From Saprospiraceae bacterium (lineage in GTDB: Bacteria > Bacteroidota > Bacteroidia > Chitinophagales > Saprospiraceae), in assembly GCA_020629935.1 (NCBI GenBank), contig JAHDCJ010000052.1:1-36174 (forward strand): 36,174 nt of DNA, in the 5' to 3' direction. Positions within the stretch are counted from its first letter, which is position 1, and the number at the start of each line of letters is the position of its first letter. Both the position numbers and the translations under genes were made by a program. Below are positions 1 through 7,518 of the stretch, in pieces. The notes beneath the pieces are model-generated. The model did not search any database, was not told where the DNA came from, and worked only from the letters and a program-made list of their open reading frames with translations.

Positions 1-117
1 GGATTCAAGTGGTGTTTAGTGCGATGGCTTGGCCATCGGGAAGGGAGGGAGGAAGGAGGGAAAGGATTCAAGTGGTGTTTGGTGCGATGGCTTGGCCATC
101 GGGAAGGGAGGGAGGAA
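1..117. repeat. Two-copy direct repeat (54-bp unit, 63-bp period) with internal hairpin
   Basis: The unit at 1-54 recurs at 64-117 with one visible mismatch (A18 versus G81). Each copy holds a perfect 7-bp stem with a TTG loop (CGATGGC/GCCATCG at 22-38 and 85-101), followed by a purine-only G/A tract. The window begins inside or at the edge of the array, so the true copy number is unknown. No coding potential is apparent. The hairpin-plus-purine-tract layout resembles, in opposite orientation, the element near 36020-36051. Confidence 0.85.
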
Positions 118-170
118 TTAAGTTTTATTGAATTTTAGGGGCTTAGGTCGGTGGTTTCTTTATTTATGAT

Positions 171-178
171 TAAATTTG
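171..178 (+). promoter_or_regulatory. Candidate -7 box for miaE
   Basis: TAAATTTG is an exact match to the Bacteroidota -7 consensus TAnnTTTG and lies 24 bases before the miaE ATG. No good TTG -33 element is visible at the usual 17-23 base spacing, so the call rests on the -7 box and its position. Confidence 0.45.
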
Positions 179-202
179 TGGTGAATAAAAAGAAATATAC
201 TT

Positions 203-787
203 ATGAAATTGAATTTGGATATTGCGGTGGCCAGCAAAACAGAATGGATTGATGCGGTAATGAAAGACTTTGATGCATTTTTACAAGACCATCTTGATTG
301 TGAGCGAAAAGCTTCTGCGATGGCGATGAGTTTTATTGCTAAATATCCTGATCGCAAGGAAATTATTCCTGAGCTTATTGAGACGGCCGTGGAGGAATTA
401 GAGCATTTTCAGCAAGTATATCAATTGATGGAAAAAAGAAATGTGCCTATGCCCGCTTCGATGGGTAAAGATCATTATGTAGCCGCACTAATCAAACTTT
501 GTCGATCAGATAGGGAACAACGATTTATTGATCGGATGTTAATTGCTTCTGTAGTAGAGACTCGGGGGGCAGAGCGTTTTCGATTAGTAGCAGAAGCATT
601 AGAAGATAAAGAACTGCAACGTTTTTATAAAATGCTTTGGGTTTCAGAAGCGAAGCATGGACATATCTTTGTGAAGATGCTTTTAAATTATTTTTCTGAA
701 GAAGAAGTATATCCTCGGTTAGAATATTTCATAGAAGAAGAAGGAAAAATAATTGATGCGCTTCCCATTAGACCTGCACTCCATTAG
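203..787 (+). CDS. miaE: tRNA-(ms2io6A37) hydroxylase MiaE
   Basis: MiaE is a di-iron oxygenase that hydroxylates the isopentenyl group of 2-methylthio-N6-isopentenyladenosine at position 37 of tRNAs reading UNN codons. The 194-aa length fits the family. All expected carboxylate-bridged di-iron ligands can be placed: E34 (CERKA), E65 and H68 (EELEHF), E119 (VVETRGAERF), E149 and H152 (SEAKHGH). It should be a soluble cytoplasmic ferritin-like helical bundle. The ATG at 203 is preceded by a consensus -7 box at 171-178. Its last 20 bases overlap the 3' end of the convergent glycosyltransferase gene, so neither gene has an intergenic terminator. MiaE substrates are made by MiaA and MiaB, neither encoded here. 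Confidence 0.95.
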   Translation: MKLNLDIAVASKTEWIDAVMKDFDAFLQDHLDCERKASAMAMSFIAKYPDRKEIIPELIETAVEELEHFQQVYQLMEKRNVPMPASMGKDHYVAALIKLCRSDREQRFIDRMLIASVVETRGAERFRLVAEALEDKELQRFYKMLWVSEAKHGHIFVKMLLNYFSEEEVYPRLEYFIEEEGKIIDALPIRPALH

Positions 788-2075
788 CAGGAATATTTTT
801 TCCATAGAATGACCAAGATTGCGTTCGATCTTTTTTTCGAAAATACAAGAGCAATGCTTCTGCATTCATAGATTTAGTCTCTTCTATACTTTCCTTAGCA
901 ATAAATAATTGTGCGGCTTCTTCAATGGGCAAATCAGGGAAAAAATGATCTCTGGCATAATGTGTAAACTTCATGACTTTAAACGCATTAAACCAGCTAT
1001 AAAAACGTTGGATGAACATCGCTTTATTCGTCGTATGAGTTTTAATTTCTAGCCACCTCTCCCCTATTTTTTGTGCTTTAAAAAACTGTTGAATACTCAG
1101 GTGAAACTGAGATAAATGAAGCATCACTTCCTCTTCACTTTTCATCTCATATAGGGATTCAATAGACGCACAAAAAGGAAATAACTCATCAAAAATCGCA
1201 GGATGGTAAGTTTTATAAGCACCGTCATTTTCAGTTATAATTTCGTTGACTGCTTTACCTGTACCAAAGGGTACACGATCAGAGGCTCTTGGAGAAGGTA
1301 TAAGTCGAGTAGTCATGCATTCTGACAACTTTCCTATGCTAGAAAACTTATGTAAAAAATAAAAATCTTCTCCTGCCTTGCGCTTATTCATTCCACCTTG
1401 TTGTTGATAGGCATCACAGCGTACAGCCATACTAGAACCAATCGTTTGCCAAGCATTGGGATAACCTGCTAATCGCAACACATTGACATAATACCGAAGA
1501 TGGATCTCATAGGCAATAATCGCTTGATAAATGCTCGGACTAAAATCTTTTCCTTTTATTGGATGTTCATAATAAATACTAACCGCTTGAGTTTTTGGGT
1601 GATTTTGAAAGTGATCATATATCGCTTGCAAATAATTAGTATCGCATAAGGAATCTGCATCATAACATAAAATAGGCGCACTCGTATTTCCAACTTGGAC
1701 TAACCTCCGTGTAGCTTCATCCATTCCTATTTTGCGCGCTAAACCCACACCAGCCGATTTCTTAGGCAAATTGTTCATAAATAATGGAAAAAATCGAATA
1801 CCCTCTATACTATTTCCCTCCTTCCATACGTTAATATCTGATAGCGTTTTTTCATTTTGTTGCTCAATAGATTCTGATACCGTTTCCGACTGATTAATCA
1901 CAATAATGACCTCTACTGCACAAGGAATAGGAGTACAATTCTTTAACGCTTCTAAAGAGGGAATAATATCCGGTTCATTAAAACAAGGTATAACGACTGT
2001 CAAACCCAAGTCATAAGAAGGGGGCTCGGAAATTAAAGCAGGAAAAAGGCTCGATTTTTGGATATAAGTAGTCAT
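768..2075 (-). CDS. Family 2 (GT-A fold) glycosyltransferase
   Basis: This 435-aa protein opens its catalytic domain with LTVVIPCFNEPDIIPSLEAL (about residues 25-44), the classic GT2 nucleotide-sugar binding start. It has a DAD metal-binding motif at 139-141 (ILCYDADSL) and an acceptor-side GEDFYF segment at 235-240 in the place of the usual ED motif. No signal peptide or transmembrane helix is evident, so it is probably cytoplasmic or peripheral on the inner membrane. Donor and acceptor cannot be read from the sequence; envelope glycan or glycolipid synthesis is the usual role. It stands alone: no other polysaccharide gene is nearby, and its 3' end overlaps miaE tail to tail. Confidence 0.85.
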   Translation of the reverse strand: MTTYIQKSSLFPALISEPPSYDLGLTVVIPCFNEPDIIPSLEALKNCTPIPCAVEVIIVINQSETVSESIEQQNEKTLSDINVWKEGNSIEGIRFFPLFMNNLPKKSAGVGLARKIGMDEATRRLVQVGNTSAPILCYDADSLCDTNYLQAIYDHFQNHPKTQAVSIYYEHPIKGKDFSPSIYQAIIAYEIHLRYYVNVLRLAGYPNAWQTIGSSMAVRCDAYQQQGGMNKRKAGEDFYFLHKFSSIGKLSECMTTRLIPSPRASDRVPFGTGKAVNEIITENDGAYKTYHPAIFDELFPFCASIESLYEMKSEEEVMLHLSQFHLSIQQFFKAQKIGERWLEIKTHTTNKAMFIQRFYSWFNAFKVMKFTHYARDHFFPDLPIEEAAQLFIAKESIEETKSMNAEALLLYFRKKDRTQSWSFYGKNIPANGVQV

Positions 2076-2223
2076 GTTGATGCAAGTTAATCGCTATTTT
2101 ACTTTTGTCCAATGACATTTTTAAAAATATTGAATTATCTTTAGACATTCAGATGATATTTTTAGTGTATATTTATGCTAAATTATACTTTCGTTTCCAA
2201 ATAAAAATTTTAAAATTCAACCT

Positions 2224-3660
2224 ATGCTTGGTCACATCCTAAAATTCGGACTATTTTGCCTTTTTACTTTATGCTCTTATCAAACGGCTTTTGCCCAATG
2301 TGTTAAAGGAGATTGTAAAAATGGAGAAGGCGTACTCGTTTATGATAGTGGAACACGATATGAAGGGAAATTCTTAGACGGTCAACCTTATGGTAAAGGC
2401 GTTATGTATTATGCCAATGGCAACAAATATGAAGGCCAATTTAAAGTATTTCCCAAAGGAGAAGGTACATTCTACTATGCCGATGGTACCAAACAAAGTG
2501 GCGTCTGGGATAAAAATACATTGGTAAAAGATTTAAATTGCATCAAAGGAGATTGTAAAGATGGGCAAGGAACTTACGAGTTTCCTAACGGCGATACTTA
2601 TGAAGGCGAATGGGCCAATGGCAAACGTTCTGGCCTAGGTATTATGCGCTTTGCTAACGGTAGCAAATATGTTGGTGATTTCCATAATGATGAATACGGA
2701 GGGGAAGGTACCTTATATCAAACAGATGGTACCGAACTAACGGGTATGTGGAGAAGCGGTGAGCTAGTTACTGATTTTGATAGCCGCGGTGATCGTGACC
2801 TCGTTAAAGAAGAAAATGAAATTGCCAATGATCTCAATCCCAAAGGAGGATCTGAGCTTCCTGAAAATGTAGTAACCAATCCTACCGTAGATGAAGTAAA
2901 AGCAGAATTAGAAGAAATCGAAATTAATCCAGATAACATGAAAGTTTGGGCCGTTATTGTAGGGGTATCTGACTATAACGCTATGCCTAAATTAAATTAT
3001 ACTGATGATGATGCTTATCAAGTTTATGCATTCTTAAAAAGCCCAGAAGGAGGCGCTTTACCTGATGAACAAGTGCGCGTATTAATTGATGCAAGTGCCA
3101 CTAGAGATCGAATCGAAGAAACCATGAGAGAGACCTTTAGTAAAGCTGGAGAAAATGATGTTATCTTTCTCTATTTCTCTGGACATGGTTTAAAAGGTGC
3201 GTTCCTTCCTATTGATTATACAGGAAAGAAAAATAAACTACACCACGCATCTATTCGACAAATCTTAGATGAAAGTCCTGCTAAATTTAAAATTTGCATT
3301 GCTGATGCTTGTCACTCTGGAAGTTTAGCTAGCGCTCGAAGTATGAAGTCCGTAGCTATGACTTTAAAAAACTATTATGATGCTTTTTCTACTGCAAAAG
3401 CTGGAACTGCTTTATTGCTTTCGTCTAAGTCAGAAGAAATATCTTTAGAATCTAATGGTTTACGACAAGGAATTTTTAGCCACTTCCTAATTCGTGGTTT
3501 AAAAGGAGAAGCAGATGTAGATCAAAATAAAATTGTAACAATTAAAGAGTTACACACTTATGTTTCTGCACAGGTAAATGAATTTACTGCGGAATACCAA
3601 ACTCCTGTGATTCAAGGAGATTATGATAATAAAATGCCTGTTGGCGTTGTGCGCTATTAG
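2224..3660 (+). CDS. Secreted MORN-repeat protein with C-terminal caspase-like (peptidase C14) domain
   Basis: Residues 1-25 look like a signal peptide ending AFA-Q. Residues 26-186 consist of MORN-type repeats (YEGKF, YEGQF, YEGEW, YVGDF). They form an internal duplication: each half, starting at C26 and C106, begins CxKGDCKxGxG and runs about 80 residues. A charged linker (about 187-238) leads to a caspase fold starting VWAVIVGVSDYNAM (241-254). The catalytic dyad is visible as His321 in FLYFSGHG and Cys363 in ADACHSGS. Bacterial caspase homologues of the p20 type usually cleave after Arg/Lys or Asp; the specificity here is unknown. Export suggests a periplasmic or surface protease rather than a cytosolic death effector. 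A strong terminator follows at 3681. A near-consensus -7 (TACTTTCG) lies upstream. Confidence 0.88.
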   Translation: MLGHILKFGLFCLFTLCSYQTAFAQCVKGDCKNGEGVLVYDSGTRYEGKFLDGQPYGKGVMYYANGNKYEGQFKVFPKGEGTFYYADGTKQSGVWDKNTLVKDLNCIKGDCKDGQGTYEFPNGDTYEGEWANGKRSGLGIMRFANGSKYVGDFHNDEYGGEGTLYQTDGTELTGMWRSGELVTDFDSRGDRDLVKEENEIANDLNPKGGSELPENVVTNPTVDEVKAELEEIEINPDNMKVWAVIVGVSDYNAMPKLNYTDDDAYQVYAFLKSPEGGALPDEQVRVLIDASATRDRIEETMRETFSKAGENDVIFLYFSGHGLKGAFLPIDYTGKKNKLHHASIRQILDESPAKFKICIADACHSGSLASARSMKSVAMTLKNYYDAFSTAKAGTALLLSSKSEEISLESNGLRQGIFSHFLIRGLKGEADVDQNKIVTIKELHTYVSAQVNEFTAEYQTPVIQGDYDNKMPVGVVRY

Positions 3661-3680
3661 GCCCAAACAATAATCTACAA

Positions 3681-3713
3681 AGCCCGAATCTAAATTAGAT
3701 TCGGGCTTTTTTT
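3681..3713 (+). terminator. Rho-independent terminator after the MORN-caspase gene
   Basis: A 27-base hairpin (3681-3707) has 13 complementary bases on each side of a single central A, followed by a run of T to 3713. Its arms are identical in sequence to those of the hairpin at 5047-5073. Confidence 0.93.
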
Positions 3714-3804
3714 ATGCCCTTGTTTTAAAAATAATCTTACGATTTACAGGCAACTTCTATGTTACTATTTCGGTTTTATTCGTTAGGTAAAAAATAATAA
3801 ACCA

Positions 3805-4953
3805 ATGAATAGATACCAATCCCTTCTATGGATACTGCTTTGTATTTTTACTAGCGAAATAGGAATCAGTCAAAACCTAGTGCCTAATCCTTCTTTCGAA
3901 GAAACACATGGATACATTCGAGAAAATAAAAATAATGCGTACATATACGAACCCCGTACAGGTTATCAACCCTTTCTTTTCAATCTTGGGCATTGGAAAT
4001 CAGGTAATATAAATACGCCTGATCTTCGTATCCTTTCTCCTAAACACTATGATATTTGTACTACCAAATATAAAGATTGTGACTACCCACATTCTGGAAG
4101 TAAATCAGTGGGAATTATTACCTACATGAAAAATAGAGATACCGAAACGTATCGTGAATATATGGTGGTTAAACTAAAAAAGCCACTGCGACCTAATGTA
4201 GAAACATATATCGAATTTTGGACCTCTAAAGAACGAGATGCTAAATTGATTTCCAATAATCTAGGTTGTTATTTTTCTAAAAAAGCCATCTATGCAGACA
4301 TTCAAGAAAACCTAGAAGTAACGCCCCAATTCAACCATAAAACACTCATCAATAAACAAAAGAATCAATGGGTCAAAATTGAAGGTACCTTTACGCCAGA
4401 AGAAGCTTTTGAGTTTTTAACTATTGGAAATTTTTATTCCAATCAAGAAACCCAATTTGAAAAATGTAACCATTTTACTTCTTATGGTTCTATTCATCCT
4501 TATGCCTATTATTTTATTGATGATGTTCGAGTATGGCAGAAAGGAGATGTTCCAGAAACAAAACCAATCCCCCAAAAAGAACACCTCGTATTTAATCAAG
4601 TAGAAGTCCATTCTAATGAACCCATTATATTAGAAAACATTGGTTTCGAATTCGATCAGGCTACCCTACTCGCCGCTTCTCAAAATGAATTAAATGAACT
4701 TCATCGTTTATTAGTTCAACATCCCAATCTACAAATCACCATTCATGGGCATACCGATAATCAAGGCGATGAATTCTATAATTTAAATCTTTCTCAAGAC
4801 CGTGCACAAGCCGTATTCAATTACCTTAACCTGAAAGGTATAGCTGCCAATAGAATGCAGTATCAAGGCTTTGGAGAACAAAAACCAATTGCAAGTAATG
4901 CAGATGCACTAGGAAGGAGTAAAAATCGGAGAGTAGAATTTATTGTCAGATAA
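3805..4953 (+). CDS. OmpA-family outer-membrane / peptidoglycan-binding protein
   Basis: A signal peptide (about 1-23, SQ at the end) is followed by NLVPNPSFEE, a segment typical of exported Bacteroidota proteins with a carbohydrate-binding-like N-terminal domain (about 24-245). The C-terminal 107 residues are a complete OmpA domain: IGFEFDQATL (279-288), the peptidoglycan-contact motif HGHTDNQG (314-321), LSQDRAQAV (329-337) and NRRVEF (374-379). The protein is probably tethered to peptidoglycan in the periplasm with its N-terminal domain facing the outer membrane. It is a single-gene unit between two near-identical terminators. The function of the N-terminal domain is not recognised. Confidence 0.9.
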   Translation: MNRYQSLLWILLCIFTSEIGISQNLVPNPSFEETHGYIRENKNNAYIYEPRTGYQPFLFNLGHWKSGNINTPDLRILSPKHYDICTTKYKDCDYPHSGSKSVGIITYMKNRDTETYREYMVVKLKKPLRPNVETYIEFWTSKERDAKLISNNLGCYFSKKAIYADIQENLEVTPQFNHKTLINKQKNQWVKIEGTFTPEEAFEFLTIGNFYSNQETQFEKCNHFTSYGSIHPYAYYFIDDVRVWQKGDVPETKPIPQKEHLVFNQVEVHSNEPIILENIGFEFDQATLLAASQNELNELHRLLVQHPNLQITIHGHTDNQGDEFYNLNLSQDRAQAVFNYLNLKGIAANRMQYQGFGEQKPIASNADALGRSKNRRVEFIVR

Positions 4954-5046
4954 AGAGGAATAAGATATTTCTAAGAAAGCTTCCATACGATAAGTCATTC
5001 ACCAAAAGATCACCCATTTAAAACGATAAGTCATTACAAAATAAAA

Positions 5047-5080
5047 AGCCCGAATCTAAGTTAGATTCGGGCTTTTATAT
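5047..5080. terminator. Bidirectional terminator between convergent genes
   Basis: A hairpin at 5047-5073 has 13-base arms identical to those at 3681-3707, with only the central base changed (G instead of A). It has A-rich sequence on the left and T-rich sequence on the right, so it can end the OmpA-like gene on the plus strand and the 5105-5752 gene on the minus strand. Confidence 0.9.
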
Positions 5081-5104
5081 TTTTTTGAAAAAGAAAAATG
5101 ATTA

Positions 5105-5752
5105 CTAGTTTCCTTTTAATTTTTCAATTTCTGCTTCTAATAAAGCTTTCTCTTTTTGTAATTGCTTGATTTTTTCATCAATGCCATTACGCTTAGCTTC
5201 TAAATCAGAAACGGAAGGCTTAGCCATTGCATCTGTCGTAGAGAAGTTAAATTCTACATCAAATGAATCGAAGAAAGGATCTCCTTTCGCAGCAAGACCT
5301 CGCTCAGCTAATTCACGATTTACTCCACGTTCTACAGAAATGTCTGTTAATCCACCATCTAAAGATTTAGAGTTAACGGAAGTATATTCAGGAACGAAAA
5401 GAAGAATTTTTACATCTTCTTCTAATTTTTGTCCTTTAAGAACAACTTCTTTTTTCAAACCTGGGATATCAAGAATGAATTTTTCTCCTTCTTTACGAGT
5501 AGAAATTTTGTAACGACCTGCAAGCATTAATTGCTCAAGGATTTTATCATTCGCGTTTTTAAGTTTTACGTCAACTAAAACTCGAACTTTAGATTCAGCC
5601 CATTCAACTGCTTCTACAGGATATTCTGTTTCGAAGGTAATGAATTGACTCGATTGGGCATCTACTGTTTTAACATATTTTTTACCACTTTCTTGGGCAA
5701 AAGCTAAAGCAGAAATACAAAAGGCTAGTGTGAAAACCAATAAATTTTTCAT
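5105..5752 (-). CDS. Exported protein of unknown function with C-terminal coiled coil
   Basis: An open frame extends upstream to a GTG at 5758, but the ATG at 5752 gives a clean signal peptide (MKNLLVFTLAF... AFAQ) and is preferred, giving 215 aa. After the signal peptide there is a beta-rich region (about 25-150) with alternating hydrophobic strands, loosely like the DUF4097-type putative adhesin fold; I do not assign it. Residues of about 180-213 form a charged heptad coiled coil (KIKQLQKEKALLEAEIEKLK). The protein has no catalytic motif and no T9SS sorting domain, so a periplasmic location is likely. It is monocistronic, with the shared terminator at 5047 downstream. Confidence 0.8.
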   Translation of the reverse strand: MKNLLVFTLAFCISALAFAQESGKKYVKTVDAQSSQFITFETEYPVEAVEWAESKVRVLVDVKLKNANDKILEQLMLAGRYKISTRKEGEKFILDIPGLKKEVVLKGQKLEEDVKILLFVPEYTSVNSKSLDGGLTDISVERGVNRELAERGLAAKGDPFFDSFDVEFNFSTTDAMAKPSVSDLEAKRNGIDEKIKQLQKEKALLEAEIEKLKGN

Positions 5753-6147
5753 AATCACTGGGTTATTTTAAAATTTAAAAAAATGTTCTGTGCTAAAATT
5801 ATACAAAAAATTGTACCATTTTTATTAAGACAAGACAATTTTACTAAAAATAGTCCATATTCTTTGTCATATCTTTCTCATAATCAATTTTTCATGACTA
5901 TTATATTATAAAAATGCCAATATACTGACAAAGTACAACCTTTTAAGAACGAATGAATGGTCAGCAAAGTATCTCCTTTCTTAACTATTGCTTTAAAATG
6001 ACAATTCCTAGGATCATTTTTTTGGGGCTTGCCCTATCGGGCCGGTCCTTTCCAGGCTCGGCATTCGCCTCGGTGCTGCGCACTTCGCTATCGCTCCCCT
6101 TCCAAGCACCTAAGCCAAAGTCTGTATTCCGTAATCACCAAAAGTGC
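5753..6147. other. Intergenic region with GC-rich island at about 6024-6120
   Basis: About 395 bases have no credible gene. The left part is very AT-rich and carries the minus-strand promoter region of the 5105-5752 gene. From about 6024 the composition changes sharply to GC-rich sequence with short inverted segments (for example GCCC TATC GGGC) and several CG-rich words. It includes the 12-mer TCGCTATCGCTC at 6085-6096, which occurs again at 35948-35959. This looks like a dispersed intergenic repeat of the kind common in Bacteroidota genomes. It lies downstream of the lipase gene and may also serve as its 3' end. Confidence 0.6.
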
Positions 6148-7464
6148 TTAATCAAAGACCGCTACAATCACCCCATCAGATTCCGATTTTAAGTTGGGTA
6201 CATTTAAACTTCGTCCATTAAATTTTAAGGTTATGGTTTCTCTAGGTGTAGTAGGAAAAAACAAATCTACTCCATTCAAAAAAGGAAAAGATCCAAATAA
6301 ACCTACAGGGCCACCACTACTCACTCCATCCCCATCATCATAAAGAAAAAAGGCAATAGTCGTTTGATCCGCCGAAGCAAATTGAGGCGTCGATAATACC
6401 GTATCATTAATGGTTAATTCATCACGACCAGCAACCACAGCTTGTGAAGAAGTAAAAATAGTTACGGCACTTTCATCATCTGATTCAGGTACGCCAGAAA
6501 GCAAAATACCTGCAAGCGATGTGGGAGGAGGCAAGGTACGCAAATAGACTAAGGAGTTCGAACGTTGAAATCCTTCTCTATAATATACTACCGTTCGATC
6601 CGCTGCATTGGCTCCAACTACTTTAAACTCATAGGTTTGTCCTTTAGTCACTTCATAAGGTCCCCAATGGCCATTCGCATCGGAAGTGAACTCGTAGTCA
6701 GGTGTTTCCTTCATCCGTTCTCCTGTAGCTGCATCTACTGCAAAAATGCTTATAGTAGCTCCAGCATTAGGCACGTTTTCGCCTAAAGAAAGTGCCTTCC
6801 CCGAAATGATAATCCTTTCTTGTGGTCGGATGGTATTTCTTATTGGCGCCTTTCCATCAAATAAAAAATCATAGATCGCCGCAAAAGAGGCATCACTCGT
6901 AGCCACTTCATAATGATCTTCTCCTGTTAATTTCACATTAGTAGCTCCAGGTGTTTCTCCACCGATTACCGCAGTATCATCTTCCGACCAAAGATTTAAC
7001 ATCGGGACTTCTCCATTAGGTCCTGCACCTCCTGATTGTGGGTTTCCTGCAAGATGTACATACTTCCACACTTTCGCTGCTCGTGTTGCCTCAGACAAAT
7101 AATTATAACCTAAACTACTTCCTGCGGAATGTCCCATAAGAATCACTTGACTGGCTCCTGTTTCTGCCAAGACCTGATCAATAAATGCGTCGAGAAGTGG
7201 TTCTTGTGCGGTGGCATTATCCAAAGTGTTCCAATCATAAGCAAAGAGTTTTTCATCACAAAACCGATTGGTACTTAAACGCATTAAATGACTTGCATAG
7301 GTATCTCCTGAAGCTAAAAATCCATGTACCATCACTACAGGTAATAAACTGGTATCACAAGGTAGTTCAAAAAAAACAGGGTCATTTTTTTTACATGAAT
7401 AAATGGAAAAGGTAAAGCATAGAAGCACAAATAACATCGTGCTTTTGATCGTTAAGGATTTCAT
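6148..7464 (-). CDS. Lipoprotein alpha/beta-hydrolase (lipase-like) with C-terminal regulatory-like domain
   Basis: The frame is open to 7518, but the ATG at 7464 starts a lipoprotein signal (MKSLTIKS...) with a lipobox ending SIYSC, mature Cys24; this gives 438 aa. The hydrolase domain starts LPVVMVHGFLASG (oxyanion HGF at 47-49). It has nucleophile Ser113 in GHSAG, an acidic residue at about 162-163 (SEDDTAV) and His184 (DHYEV), in the order expected for a class 2 or triacylglycerol lipase. From about residue 215 on there is a carboxypeptidase-regulatory-like beta domain (ISGKALSLGENVPNAGATISIF) and a further unassigned beta region. It should be a membrane-anchored extracytoplasmic esterase or lipase. 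It follows the BNR-repeat gene by 54 bases, so the two are probably co-transcribed. Confidence 0.85.
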   Translation of the reverse strand: MKSLTIKSTMLFVLLCFTFSIYSCKKNDPVFFELPCDTSLLPVVMVHGFLASGDTYASHLMRLSTNRFCDEKLFAYDWNTLDNATAQEPLLDAFIDQVLAETGASQVILMGHSAGSSLGYNYLSEATRAAKVWKYVHLAGNPQSGGAGPNGEVPMLNLWSEDDTAVIGGETPGATNVKLTGEDHYEVATSDASFAAIYDFLFDGKAPIRNTIRPQERIIISGKALSLGENVPNAGATISIFAVDAATGERMKETPDYEFTSDANGHWGPYEVTKGQTYEFKVVGANAADRTVVYYREGFQRSNSLVYLRTLPPPTSLAGILLSGVPESDDESAVTIFTSSQAVVAGRDELTINDTVLSTPQFASADQTTIAFFLYDDGDGVSSGGPVGLFGSFPFLNGVDLFFPTTPRETITLKFNGRSLNVPNLKSESDGVIVAVFD

Positions 7465-7518
7465 GTTTTTGTATTTAAAATGTAAAGTACTTATACTACG
7501 GTTATGTTTCCCTAGCAT

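Noticed and set aside
1-117. CRISPR array
   Set aside because: Only two copies are seen, with a 9-base gap, long repeat units and no cas genes in the window.
5953-6192. 79-aa plus-strand frame
   Set aside because: It crosses the GC-rich island and the end of the lipase gene, has no family likeness and unusual composition.
7465-7518. N-terminal extension of the lipase frame
   Set aside because: The first 18 codons begin directly after the preceding stop and would put residues ahead of a typical lipoprotein signal; the ATG at 7464 fits better.
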